DNA from: Blakeslea trispora
Taxonomy: Eukaryota; Mucoromycota; Mucoromycetes; Mucorales; Choanephoraceae
Assembly (NCBI GenBank): GCA_025331445.1
Contig: JAIWNE010000279.1
Coordinates: 1-11,673, forward strand
Length of the DNA: 11,673 bases
Reading direction: 5' to 3'
Shown here: piece after piece, positions 1 to 8,344 of the stretch
Position numbering within the stretch: position 1 is the stretch's first letter
How the letters are laid out: the number at the start of each line of letters is the position of its first letter
Notes under the pieces: model-generated
What the model saw: the letters and a program-made list of their open reading frames with translations, nothing else
The model's database searches: none
Told to the model about the DNA's origin: nothing
Made by a program: the position numbers and the translations under genes

Positions 1-553
1 AACTTTTGCTATATGGATGTCAGTTCCTAAAAATAATCACCATAATCTGAAGGGAACACAAAAATTGCTATACACAGTTTTTATTGGCTTCCATTTGTTA
101 CACAAATATACATAACGGTCTTTCAAATCTTTAGCAGTACATTGACCTGTTTCATTTCCTTGGTCCCCTCTATATCTCCCCAGCTTAAATTTTGAAAAAC
201 CGATCAACTTTCAAAAACCTTTACATAAAAACTTTATATAAAATAAAAACTGAGTGTATAACTCTGTTGAGAAAACGTTTCTGAACACAATGATCCACTC
301 AGTTTTGGAATTTCATATAAAAGTTTTCATGTAAAGGTTTTTGAAAGTTGTCGGTTTTTCAAAATTTAAGCTGGGGAGATATAGAGGGGACCAAGGAAAT
401 GAAACAGGTCAATGTACTGCTAAAGATTTGAAAGACCGTTATGTATATTTGTGTAACAAATGGAAGCCAATAAAAACTGTGTATAGCAATTTTTGTGTTC
501 CCTTCAGATTATGGTGATTATTTTTAGGAACTGACATCCATATAGCAAAAGTT
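1..553. repeat. Giant near-perfect inverted repeat (palindrome), possible foldback/MITE-like element or long terminal inverted repeat
   Basis: Bases 1-203 are, by eye, an exact reverse complement of 351-553 (position i pairs with 554-i). After a one-base indel at 204, bases 205-226 pair with 329-350. Pairing then becomes imperfect through 227-256 against 296-328. Even the centre is nearly self-complementary around 265-287, with the axis near base 276. The left edge coincides with the window start, so the arm may extend further left. No open reading frame of note lies inside. The right arm ends 27 bp before the first ATG of the transposase pseudogene, so it could be that element's long TIR, a separate foldback insertion, or an inverted-duplication artefact. 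I did not find a matching arm near the transposase 3' end. A transcript through it would fold into a hairpin of about 250 bp. Confidence 0.93.
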
Positions 554-579
554 TTCCTTTATCCAACTTATTATTAAAT

Positions 580-2696
580 ATGCCCTTCCCAAGCAAAAGA
601 AAAGCAAGATTCAACGCCCAGAAAAAGGACGCTAAAGGAAAATTCTTGAAAGAGAATGTTCCTGAAGTTATTTCTGAAGAAGTAATTGAAATAATGAAGA
701 TTGGGAAACTTTGGGTGGTGAAATGGATATGTCAGCCCTTTCCCGCCTTAGAGATAGTGTATCCTCTGGTGAGAAGAGAAAGATCCACTACACCAAGGAC
801 TCAAGAACCACAAAGTGGAGAAGAAAAGTGGAGTCCAGCAAGGTAGACCCCAAATCTACCTTGTTCAACTTTGGTATCACTGTTGTCAACAGTGATATCC
901 AGGAACAAAATGAAAATGAAGAGCAGGATGCTGAAGATAAGCTGACCCATCCTAAAGGGAATTGATCAAATCAGCAATTGCATGAGTTGTTGCGTGAGCA
1001 GGTGAAGCCTGAAATGAACCAGAGAATGGAGGTAGCTCAGTAGGTTCATACAACCAATCCGCTTGTACTCTGTTCTCATGTACTTTGAACTTCGTTTGGA
1101 AGGAATGAAGATGGGCAAGGCATCTCAGAGAGTACTAACTTTTCTGGCCAAGCTACTCAAGGATGCCCGCTCAAGAAGCATCATGAGTTGGGAAAGGAAT
1201 ACCTTGAGCACAATGATCTCTCCGATCATAGCCAAGGTGTTCACACCAAAAGGCAATCCTTCTTGAGTCACAACGACGTAAAGATGCAAGTTGTGGAATA
1301 TATGCAGAGAACAAAGCCTGCTGAAAGATTGCTTGTGGCCATCAAGGACTTCATTGAAACTAGAAGTAATCCCTTCTTTTTGGGTGTGCCTGGAACTGTT
1401 GCCATCTCTACCATCAGCAAGTACTTGCATGAATGGGGCTACTCTTATGGCAACAAGAAAGGCCTCTTCTTTGATGGACACGAACGAGAAGATGGTGAGA
1501 ATACCGGAAAGAATGGGCTCTACGAATGGTAGACTACATGCGTAGATCCGAGTTCTACGAAGGAGATCAAGAAGAAAATGTTCTTGAACCAGTTCTTTTG
1601 GAGGGTGAAGAGAAGGTTGTATTCGTCACTCATGACGAATCAACCTTTTACGCCAACGATGGCAAAAATGACATTTGGAGTTTGGAAGGTGAATCTTTCA
1701 TCCGCAAAAAGGGGCCTGGATCCTCCATTATGGTAAGTGAATTCCAGTGCCCCTGTCATGGGACGATGAAGTTGGGTGGATGGACCTCCCTAAGCTTTTC
1801 AAAGCTGGAGAGAGTAGAGACGGTTGGTGGACTCATAAAGACATGGTCTCTCAGCTGGACTATGTCATTGGGCTGTTCGAAAACTTACATCCTAACTGCC
1901 GAGCTGTATTCCTGTTTGACAACAGTTCAAACCATGGTGCTTACAGTGATGACGCATTGGTTGTAAGTCGTATGACTCTCAACGAGAAACCATGGTCTCT
2001 GACTGATAAATATCAGTTCAGAGACACAACCGTCAAACTCTCGACCGGTGAGCTTCTTATCAGTCATTTTTTTATGAGAAAGAAATCTCTTCTCATGACT
2101 CAAAAGGTAGACCCAAAAACAAACGAGTCAGATATTTTAAAGGTAAATAGCACATGTATTTCGTCGAACAACAAAGGTTCGAACGGAACCGTTCGGAATA
2201 ACAGGAATCAAACGAATTCTTGAAGAACGTGGTCAATGGCTTGGTGACCTTGAAGGCAAGGTGGAAACTTCGTTGTGGTCCCTGAGCCAGGTTTGAAGTC
2301 TATGTGCTGCGCTTCCCATTTCCTGGGAAGTAGAGTGGATTTTGCAGCTCAAAAGACTGCTTTACAAGAAGCAGTAGAAAATGCTGGCCACATTTTCGAA
2401 CTCTATCCAAAATACCACTGCGAATGCAATTGGATAGAGATGTTATGGGATTGGCCAAGAGAGAGGCTAGATTGAGATGTGATTACACATTCAAGTCTCT
2501 CGAAAAGAACATCCCCATGTTTTTGGACAATGCAGGAGATGTCAAGAAAATACGAAGATTTTTTCAACGTTGCATGAACTATATCGAAGCATATAGTAAG
2601 CACGACGATGGCAGAGAAATAGCAAAGGAGTTGAAGAAATTTGTAGAAAAAAAGTATTTGTCCCATAGAAAAGTGAGAGCTCCTCAAGACATTTAA
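580..2696 (+). pseudogene. Degraded DDE transposase (fungal DDE superfamily endonuclease type)
   Basis: This is a broken transposase read across all three plus frames. The N-terminal part is basic (from ATG 580). A DNA-binding-like region with SALSRLRDSV and TKWRRK follows. The catalytic core shows HDESTFYANDGK (first Asp, about 1630-1665), VSEFQCPCHG, FLFDNSSNHG (second Asp, about 1910-1940) and CECNWIEMLW (Glu, about 2420-2450). The tail is KREARLRCDYTFKSL to the stop at 2694-2696. The second Asp and the Glu are about 165 codons apart, so this is not a Tc1-type DD34E protein. The motifs match a DDE endonuclease family I know from fungi, especially Mucoromycota and Glomeromycotina, but I cannot assign a superfamily. 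Lesions: frameshifts near 700, 1497-1502, 1770-1800, 2040-2205 and 2440, and in-frame stops at 963-965, 1041-1043 and 1086-1088 in one otherwise open frame running 711-1532. It is non-functional as written. Confidence 0.85.
2143..2204 (+). other. Candidate intron or relic insertion inside the DDE transposase pseudogene
   Basis: A GTAAAT donor-like site at 2143 and an AACAG acceptor-like site ending at 2204 bracket 62 nt. Upstream lies reading frame; downstream the conserved-looking GIKRILEERGQW resumes. Removing the 62 nt brings AAAG next to GAATC and recreates the Gly-Ile-Lys codons, but only if another frameshift lies upstream. It could equally be plain frame decay. Confidence 0.3.
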
Positions 2697-2774
2697 AAGT
2701 TAAAAAAGAAAAAAAAATAAAACACTTGATGATGGATTGCTCTCAATTGTGATTTAATTATGCTGCTCAAAGAA
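2697..2774. other. Junction between the DDE transposon remnant and gypsy element B; no gene seen
   Basis: An A-rich tract (about 2696-2725) follows the transposase stop, then AT-rich sequence. AATAAA-like signals for the plus-strand transposase fall at about 2714-2721. No terminal inverted repeat matching the left palindrome, and no target duplication, was recognised. Confidence 0.4.
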
Positions 2775-3180
2775 AAGAAATCCCCAAAAAGATTGACAGG
2801 TCGTATGATCGATCCATACCAAAAGCAAAAAAAAATGAGTCCTAAAAAATGAAACAATTTCTTGTTTTTGTGGTTTTTAAGTTCAGAGGCACGTTAATAT
2901 CATTATAGAAAATTTCCAGTTCTCTTTTTGTTTTGCCAATACGTTTAACTTTGATATCAGATTTACCCAAAGAAATAAAATTATTTTTAAAGTAGAAACA
3001 TAATTTATTTTATTCACATTCAAATAGTTTGCTAAACTAATAGACATTAAGGAAATTGTGCTTCCAGTATCGAGAAGCGCAAAAGTCTTGACATTTTCTA
3101 TTTTTAAAGGCAAATAGATAGACGTTTTATTTAGTAAATCTTTAGGAGTAGAGAGAAGTCATTTTCATTTGATTCGTTCA
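2775..3180 (-). pseudogene. Gypsy element B aspartic protease (retropepsin) remnant
   Basis: On the minus strand an open stretch gives PLKIENVKTFALLDTGSTIS; the DTGS is the active-site motif of a retropepsin, which matures Gag-Pol polyproteins in LTR retrotransposons. The reading can be followed upstream to about 3160 after one frameshift (STPKDLLNKTS). It continues downstream past frameshifts and a stop to FFAFGMDRSYDLSIFLGIS at about 2780-2830, which resembles the C-terminal GMD-containing segment of such proteases. The gene then ends abruptly next to the DDE transposon, so reverse transcriptase, RNase H and integrase of this element are missing. The annotation rests mainly on the DTGS motif and its position after the gag zinc knuckle. 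Confidence 0.7.
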
Positions 3181-4440
3181 CTGCATTAAATTTGAGGTCA
3201 TTTTCTTCGTCAGAAGAGTCATCTACATCCATTGGTACAATACTTTTTGTTTTTTCGACTACTTTTCGTTAGCAAAGGTGACCTTTGGTGTAAGGCTGGT
3301 TACATTTGTAACACAAGTTGTTCTTGGCTGCATAGCTCAAAGAAAGCGGACGTTTGTTGCCTTGTATCGGCATTGTTGGGTTGTGTGGTGTTTAGGTTGG
3401 GATGATTTTTGCAAAATAGTTTTGCTCGTTTGGAAAATCGTTCATTTTGATTGGTCACCGTTCTTTTTCTTTCTTCGTTTGTGTGTTCTTTTTCCATTGC
3501 ATTGTTTCCATACAATTGTACAGACGTTGAGCATCTTCAACAAGATACTTGATTTTGTTTCGTTTTTTAGAGGAAGCTGTGCATTGAACAAGGACAGATG
3601 TTCGTATAGTCTGGGTTGTAGAGCTTCCAAAAGAATTGGCATAACATATGCTCATCGAAAACTTGAGCTTCATTTCGCAGTGCATTGAATCGATCGACAA
3701 AATGATCGATATGTTCGTTTTTTCCCATTTTAATGTTGAGTAGCTTGTTGGTAGCTGCTTGTTGCAACTTGTCGTTTGAGATACCGTACTTTTCATTAAT
3801 GGCCTTGCACATCGTTTCCCAGGTTACGTTTTCGTTTTGGGTAAGGTAATCACTGAACCAGCAATTCATTTTGTCAGAGAGACAGATGGGCAAGAGACGT
3901 TTGTAATGCCAGTTGACATTCAATCCATACGACTGGACTACCGTTTCAAACTTGCGTAAACAAGCTTTAACATTTTCAAACACAGTAACATTTTCATTTT
4001 GAATTGGGCCACCTTTCCATTGTATCAAAGGGAGATTAGGAGGTACAACAAATTGCTTTCTTCATTTTGCGGTTGCAATAGTTTTTGGCATTCTAAAGCG
4101 TACTTGAGCTTGGCTTTCACTCCTTTGAGCTGGGAGTGATTTTTATTGAACTGATCTGTATTGATGGAGTTGACAGATTTCAAGGTCAATATCTCCAATT
4201 GTTCTCGCAGCTGTGTATAGCTTGATCGATGTTGGATGCTTTAGGTGTTTCCTTGGTGTCGACTGAGTTGACATCAGTCATATTGACGTCTTCTGATTCT
4301 TCGTTTTTGTTGTCGTTAGTTTGAGGTGAATCTGGTCGTATATCCTCAGTAAGTTGGAGGACAGCTGGTGAAGAGTGGGTTGAACTTTCAGCCGACGGAG
4401 TGTAATTGACGAGTGAGTTTTGGGGAGAGTTGCTTATTGT
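3181..4440 (-). pseudogene. Gypsy element B Gag (capsid/nucleocapsid) remnant
   Basis: Gag is the structural protein that packages retroelement RNA. Reading from about 4440 leftward there is a Ser/Asn/Asp-rich N-terminal segment (SPQNSLVNYTPS, then EESEDVNMTDVNSV). A short coiled-coil-like stretch follows (REQLEILTLKSVNSIN), then the capsid-like core at 4028-3567 with IQWKGGP, FENVKACLRKFE, WETMCKAINEKYG and HFVDRFNALRNEAQ. A Lys-rich linker, a zinc knuckle (separate entry) and an acidic tail MDVDDSSDEEND complete it. The core has the usual pattern of retrotransposon Gag: Trp-rich beginning, then YG, then RF.L. Frameshifts occur at about 4220, 4050, 3565, 3330 and 3160. No ATG is seen at the N-terminus; an ATA at 4437-4435 sits where a start would fit. 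The gene is broken. Confidence 0.75.
3272..3313 (-). other. Zinc knuckle of gypsy B Gag, CX2C...GHxC variant
   Basis: The minus strand encodes CYKCNQPYTKGHLC. This is the short knuckle variant in which the last Cys is two residues after the His, as in many plant and fungal Ty3/gypsy elements (CFKCG.PW.PGHRC type). It differs from the classical CX2CX4HX4C knuckle of gypsy A in the same window. Confidence 0.8.
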
Positions 4441-4484
4441 AGATTTCAGTATTCTTTTGTTGCAGGTAATTTCAAAAAATGATT

Positions 4485-5277
4485 TGTCAGTGTACAGAAA
4501 TACAATAGTAGATTGAAATTAGCCAAAAAGATACTGTTTATTGAGTGTAGAATAATAGCTTATTTATACTAGAATATCTGTGTCAGATTGAAAGTACGAG
4601 TATAAGGGTTTGATACAATAACTGGGCTTTGCATTAGAATAGTTGACTAGCTATTACGTTTAATCAAAGACAGTGTAATGAAGCCATGTCAAAATCTGCA
4701 TGATTTATTTTGTAATCGAATGTCAGTGATTGAACCCTTGACATTCTGAGTAGATTACATCAGCTACATTGATCCAGCTATTTTATTGGTACATATGCGA
4801 TGAATTATGCCATGTTGTATGATAGATACAACAGGCCTTATAATACCAAGGTAGCAGCATCCAACAAAACAAGCAATGATTCTAGAGATTTCATTATAAG
4901 AAAAGACTAAATCATTACTTGGATAAAGATAGTTCTGAGACATAATTACAAAGGGCTTGTCTATCGTTATCACCTAATCTAAACTGATCCAAACATCCAA
5001 CGAAACAAGTGAACAAGTATGAAACAGTTATGCCTGATATATTGAAACACTAATCAAGATTAAAACATATCTTGTCGAGCATAATTATTATCTCTCCAAG
5101 ATATAAATCAAGTAAACAATATATCTCCACCTTATTCAAGGCGGGGGATGAAATCTGGCTACAGCCATCTTTCCATTAAGGTGACCAGTCATCCTAGTAG
5201 GAAAACTGCTCATACAGATAAAATTATAACGGAGTGATTGATTGAAACCGAGATAGAAATAATATATTAACACAACA
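4485..5277 (-). repeat. Probable 5' LTR of gypsy element B
   Basis: This 793-bp block without a convincing gene lies immediately upstream (minus strand) of gag B. On the minus strand it would begin TGTTGTGTTA and end CTGACA, giving the TG...CA termini expected of an LTR. Near its 3' end it holds a TATA box (4557-4570) and an AATAAA signal (4537-4542) in minus orientation, in the order expected for a U3-R-U5 structure. A 69-codon open frame at 4764-4973 looks like chance. There is no second copy in the window to confirm the boundaries, so the exact ends are inferred. Confidence 0.5.
4557..4570 (-). promoter_or_regulatory. TATA box of LTR B
   Basis: The minus strand reads AGTATAAATAAGCT. About 15-20 nt further downstream lies CAATAAACA, so transcription start and polyadenylation signal fall close together, as in compact fungal LTRs. 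Confidence 0.5.
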
Positions 5278-5345
5278 TGGACTTGCAGTAGAATTAGTTC
5301 TCTCTCTTTCTTTTTAATAAAAAATCGAGTTCCCTCTCATTGAAT
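5278..5345. other. Junction between LTR B and the broken end of gypsy A
   Basis: RNase H similarity of gypsy A fades after HYLTATVIFAVSD (minus strand, about 5345-5385). The remaining sequence, a pyrimidine-rich tract with TCTCTCTCTTTC, encodes nothing recognisable before the proposed end of LTR B at 5277. The third catalytic Asp region of RNase H (TDH-like) is absent here. Confidence 0.4.
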
Positions 5346-5544
5346 CTATCTGAGACTGCAAATATCACAGTAGCCGTCAGATAATGTGCAAATTTCTTAA
5401 TACCCCAAACAATGGCAAGGGCTTCAACCTCAGACACACCGTAATTCCTTTCAGCAGGAGTAAGAGAACGGGAAGCAAAAGCAACAGCGTAAGGCTGATT
5501 ATTAGACGCATCGCGTTGGCACAAAATAACACCGATGCCTGCTG
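5294..5544 (-). pseudogene. Gypsy A RNase H domain, distal part
   Basis: This continues the RNase H frame on the far side of the Tc1-like insertion. It begins with the codons for AGIGVILCQRDAS and runs through AVAFASRSLTPAERNYG to SEVEALAIVWGIKKFAHYL. SEVEALA carries the conserved Glu of the gypsy RNase H active site; the first catalytic Asp lies across the insertion in HTDGAC. After HYLTA the similarity decays and a stop follows at 5294-5296. RNase H degrades the RNA of the RNA-DNA hybrid during reverse transcription. The domain lacks its last catalytic Asp. Confidence 0.8.
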
Positions 5545-5546
5545 TA

Positions 5547-5592
5547 CAGTTACCTACAAAAAAATTAAATAATTTTTTGAATTTCCGATCAT
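5547..5592 (+). repeat. Left terminal inverted repeat of the Tc1-like element
   Basis: It starts CAGTTACCTAC and ends TTTCCGATCAT. It is identical to the reverse complement of the right end except for a T6 run here against T5 there. It is preceded by the TA duplication at 5545-5546. Confidence 0.93.
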
Positions 5593-5750
5593 ATCATCAT
5601 CATGGCCATCCATCCTTTCCCTTCATGACATTACATAAATGAGCATTGAGCAACCAAATAATAATAGCAAAATGGAGGAAACATCGTGCTGAATTAGTTT
5701 GAGTGGTTTTTGGAGCGAAAATATAAAAGTTTATTTAAGGAAAGAGGGCG

Positions 5751-6776
5751 CTAATAGTGGGTAGGTCCACCTTTGTTACGACACACCTCCTCCATTCTTT
5801 GTGGCATATTTTCGATGAGTTTGTTCCATTGAGCTGGAGCAAGCTCCTCCCACACTTTCTTTATATATGCCTTATGTTCTTCAGGCGAAGAAAAGCGACC
5901 TTTTCTTTGACGGTGCTTGTGCACAGCCCTCTTCATTTTAATCCAAAGATTTTTCAATGGGGTTTAAATCAGGTGATTGAGCAGGCCAAGGCAAAAGCTC
6001 AATACCTTGATTCTTTTTCCATTCTTTGGCAGCACAGGACTGGTGAACTGGTGCTCCATCTTCCATTAACACCACATCTTGACGATTGTCAATGAATCTG
6101 CTGAGGGCACCCTCATACACCGAGGACACAAAGCCCCTTCCCTTCCTTTCCTCTTCACCCAAGAAAGCCAACTCAGACTTACAGCCATGTTGAATGGCTC
6201 CCAAACCATGGTGCTAGTCCTACCACTTCTAAAAGATGGTGCCAGGCAGTCCTGATGATACTTTTCATCTTCTCTGCGCCAGACAAGAATAGCCCGTGAG
6301 CTCTTACCGTTCTCAAAAGAGCTTTCGTCAGTGAAGATGACTTTTTTCCAGTCATCTACTGTCCAACTTCGATACTTCTTGGCAAATGCATATCTCAGTA
6401 GCCTATGTGTTGTGTTCAAGAAGGGCTTCTTGACAGCTACACGGCATCTGTACCCCATGAGATGCAATGCTCGACGAACGGTATTCTCACATACATTTTC
6501 GGGAACCAAGGCAGTCAACTCGGCCATAGTAAGCCTTCTGTCGCGCTTTATTGCTCTAACCAAGGCTCTACGACTACGATCGCTCAACTTCGGGGGTCTT
6601 CCTGAGCCTGGGCTTCGAGCAATAGAACCTCTTTGCTTAAACTTTCTAACGATCGTATACACCGTTTGTGGTTTGATCCCCAATCTTCTCGAAATTTCAA
6701 CAGGTCTCATGCCGGAATTTTAGAGGTTGATAATCATTTGCTTTTCTTCTTCAGTTAAGTGTATTCTGGTGCTCAT
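5751..6776 (-). pseudogene. Tc1-like DD34E transposase, nearly intact
   Basis: The start is ATG at 6776-6774 (MSTRIHLTEEEKQ) and the natural end is the TAG at 5753-5751, about 342 codons, the normal Tc1 length. Domains in order: an N-terminal helix-turn-helix (MRPVEISRRLGIKPQTVY), a GSGRPPKLSDRSRR AT-hook-like linker with a second HTH, then the DDE core with FTDESSF (Asp), MEDGAPVHQS (Asp) and SPDLNPIE (Glu). The last two residues are 34 apart. The protein cuts and pastes the element at TA sites. Three lesions: an in-frame TAA at 6722-6720 where a sense codon is expected, a one-base loss in the CCC run at 6200-6202, and a one-base gain in the T5 run at 5950-5954. An internal ATG at 6710 follows the stop. 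As written it is inactive. Confidence 0.92.
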
Positions 6777-6833
6777 GTTCAATTTAAAAAGTGTTCGAAA
6801 GAAGTGTTTTATTGTATCATCATGTTGAAATAC

Positions 6834-6879
6834 CATGATCGGAAATTCAAAAATTATTTAATTTTTTTGTAGGTAACTG
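6834..6879 (-). repeat. Right terminal inverted repeat of the Tc1-like element
   Basis: On the minus strand it begins CAGTTACCTAC at 6879 and matches the left end to the CCGATCAT segment. It is followed on the plus strand by the TA duplication at 6880-6881. Confidence 0.93.
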
Positions 6880-6881
6880 TA

Positions 6882-7800
6882 CAAGCACCATCCGTATGTA
6901 GTTCGAAAGGTCGGGAAAAGTCAGGAAACCGAAGCACCGGAGCCGAGAGGAGAGCCTTCCTGAGAGTAGTGTAAGACTCTTGCTGCGAGGTAGACCAGAC
7001 CCAGGGAACATCCTTCTTAAGCAAATCGTTTAGGGGCGCAGCGATGGAAGAGAATTTGCTAATGAAGCTACGATAGTATCCTGCAAGTCCTAAGAAAGAC
7101 CGAAGAGAAGTGAACATCGACAGGGACAGGAAAGTCAGAGACAGCGCGGATCTTTTCTGGATCAGTGTGGAGACCATTGGGAGAAATTACATAGCCCAAA
7201 AAAGATATCTGATTGCTTGCAAACTTGCATTTCTTGAGATTAGCAGTGAGATTAGCAGCGCGGAGTCGAGAGAGAACAGAATGGAGATCAAGTAAGTGTT
7301 GTTCAAAGGTAGGACTAAAACAACGATGTCGTCTAAGTAAACTAAACAGATTTGCCATTTCAGACCGGCAAGAACGGAATCCATCAGTCGTTGCATAGTA
7401 GCTGGTGCATTAGTCAAACCGAATGGCATACGCACGAACTCATATAACCTTTCGACAGATGAAAGCGGATTTAGCCTTTGACTCTTCGTCCAATTCGATT
7501 TGCCAGTAACTAGAGGTTAGATCCAAGGTTGAGAAAACTTTCGCATTACCTAAGCTGTGGATTGTATCGTCAATACGAGGTAAGGGGTACACATCCTTAC
7601 GAGTCACCGCGTTAAGGCGTCGATAGTCCGACACAGAACCGAGGGGAACCATCGTGCTTCTTGACCAGCACCACCGGAGACGCCAAGGAGAATTACTAGG
7701 TCGAATAATGCCTTGCTGTAACATATCATCCAGTAGTGTTTCGATTGTGTCGTTCTCGGCCGAGATGCCCTATGTGGAGGTTGTGATAAGGCCGGAGTCA
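6882..7800 (-). pseudogene. Gypsy A reverse transcriptase plus proximal RNase H
   Basis: RT copies the element's RNA into DNA. On the minus strand the landmarks in order are [70 protein letters not shown], the catalytic YLDDIVV (about 7330-7350), [18 protein letters not shown], then SFLGLAGYYRSFISKFS and FPDFSRPFELHTDGAC, where RNase H begins. The YLDD box is intact. Frames change at about 7745, 7675, 7640, 7440, 7320 and 7110; the one at 7440 looks like a TTT reduced to TT. The end at 6882 is created by the Tc1-like insertion, whose TIR adds a false C-terminus (TVTYKKIK) and stop. Confidence 0.9.
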
Positions 7801-8344
7801 CCAGTGTCGATATGATGTTGTACTAAAGGAGTGACGCTTGTAGGCTTTGAGTTGAAACAGTCTGGGAATTGTTCCAAAAGTTGTTGTAAGACTTGTCGTT
7901 CTGAGGAGGAGAGATGAGATCCAAAGTATGCTGAGAAGTCCGTTTTGGAAGAAGGTTGAGGATTGGCTGGCTTTTGATCAGATAATGAAAATATCTGTAG
8001 AGACGGAGATAAGTACTCGAAACTAGCAACGTGTTGTCCTTTCTTAAATGTTTAAATTTCTTATCTAAGTTAGCTAATTTCACCGTAGCTTTGCCTTCAG
8101 CATCAAAGTTGACTATACCAGAGGCGATAGACACGAACTTTTCAAGGACCAACTCATAGGGAGTCGAGACAAAAGCAGCAGAATTTGGTGGCCCTGGATT
8201 TCTACGTAAGCATGATGTTTAGGGGGCGACCGAAGAGAAGAGACCAAAGAACAATAGAACCAGAAGAACCAGAGGAGCCAGAAGAACCAGAAAGACAGGA
8301 GCCTTGAGGATACGCGCTTCGTTGGAAGCCGTATCGATGACAGC
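7801..8344 (-). pseudogene. Gypsy A region between protease and reverse transcriptase
   Basis: This part of pol keeps readable pieces such as STPYELVLEKFVSIASGIV, FDAEGKATVKLANLD and HHIDTGDSGL. The last resembles the H.IDTGD.P segment that precedes RT in gypsy elements. Stops at about 8346 (TAG after the protease) and about 8220, and frame changes around 8190 and 8020, break it. A TCT/GGT-rich stretch at about 8240-8300 would encode a Ser-Gly repeat linker in one frame. No separate function is claimed. Confidence 0.6.

Larger units (their letters stand above)
5547..6879 (-). mobile_element. Tc1/mariner-like DNA transposon (1333 bp) nested in gypsy A
   Basis: The ends are defined by terminal inverted repeats starting CAGTTACCTAC, with TA on each side (5545-5546 and 6880-6881). 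The two ends match over about 45 bp with a single T-run length difference. Cutting the element out with one TA leaves the gypsy A RNase H frame continuous (Asp-Gly-Ala-Cys-Thr-Ala-Gly-Ile), which confirms the boundaries. TA target use and CAGT ends are typical of the Tc1 group. The encoded transposase is DD34E. Size and layout (342-codon gene, short UTRs) fit a full-length element with few lesions. Confidence 0.95.

Noticed and set aside
1030..1075. GTAGCTCAGTAGGT string resembling a tRNA D-arm/A box
   Set aside because: No matching B box, acceptor stem or anticodon arm follows, and the stretch lies within the transposase pseudogene.
2176..2195. GGTTCGAACGGAACC resembling a tRNA T-arm
   Set aside because: No A box or cloverleaf upstream at a suitable distance; it is a small chance inverted repeat within the pseudogene.
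3278..3688. 136-codon plus-strand open frame rich in Phe and Cys
   Set aside because: It is antisense to the Lys-rich and zinc-knuckle part of Gag B; the hydrophobic composition is the mirror of Lys/Glu codons.
4764..4973. 69-codon open frame on the minus strand
   Set aside because: It lies inside the proposed LTR, has no recognisable motif and is no longer than expected by chance in such DNA.
6331..6723. 130-codon plus-strand open frame
   Set aside because: It is the antisense shadow of the Tc1-like transposase N-terminal half.
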